Positions 63,939 through 64,000 of a stretch of DNA of 64,000 nucleotides are shown one piece after another. Made by a program: the position numbers and the translations under genes. A model generated the notes under the pieces. It was not told where the DNA came from and made no database searches. It saw nothing but the letters and a program-made list of their open reading frames with translations. The DNA lies in NCBI RefSeq assembly GCF_965638725.1, contig NC_134963.1, forward strand, positions 12,986,501-13,050,500, read 5' to 3'. Positions within the stretch are counted from its first letter, which is position 1, and every line of letters begins with the position of its first letter. The DNA comes from Aptenodytes patagonicus (taxonomy: Eukaryota; Chordata; Aves; Sphenisciformes; Spheniscidae).

Positions 63939-64000
63939 CTGCGGAGGAAAGAGAGGCGGTGTTGGACCCCGCACTTTCCAGGGAGCAGAGAGGAGGGAAA

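Overview
The window is a piece of vertebrate, almost certainly bird, nuclear DNA. Multi-exon genes with short GT-AG introns, a CpG-island promoter, a CR1 LINE 3' end and two avian-type endogenous retrovirus (ERV) LTRs point to a bird, more likely neoavian than galliform. I cannot name the species. The gene order is GCN1 (+), RAB35 (+), BICDL1 (-), which is the order I recall for human 12q24.

Positions 1-21070 hold the 3' part of GCN1: 30 coding exons in unbroken phase, 1566 codons and a stop, encoding the HEAT-repeat body, the GCN2-binding region and the C-terminus. One of its introns begins with GC rather than GT. Positions 21070-26160 are intergenic and contain a CR1 fragment. Positions 26160-27000 are a CpG island with four perfect NRF1 palindromes, driving RAB35. 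RAB35 is complete: six exons, 201 aa, with every GTPase motif and the prenylation cysteines. Its 8.8 kb third intron carries a truncated antisense ERV (one LTR plus internal sequence with a minisatellite). Its 3' UTR appears to run to about 43865 and contains a second minisatellite and a T11A14 inverted repeat.

From about 44830 to the right edge lies the 3' part of BICDL1 on the minus strand: seven coding exons (380 codons and a stop), a probable 4 kb 3' UTR that converges on RAB35, a 1.1 kb solo LTR in an intron (again antisense to the gene), and a 130 bp pure pentanucleotide tract.

GCN1 acts in translational stress sensing on collided ribosomes, RAB35 in endosomal recycling, and BICDL1 in dynein/dynactin and kinesin cargo transport. 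Their adjacency is ordinary synteny, not an operon. I found no novel multi-gene system. What merits a second look is transcript structure (GC donor, tandem acceptor, a less familiar BICDL1 exon, open in-frame sequence upstream of the RAB35 start), the promoter architecture and repeat biology.
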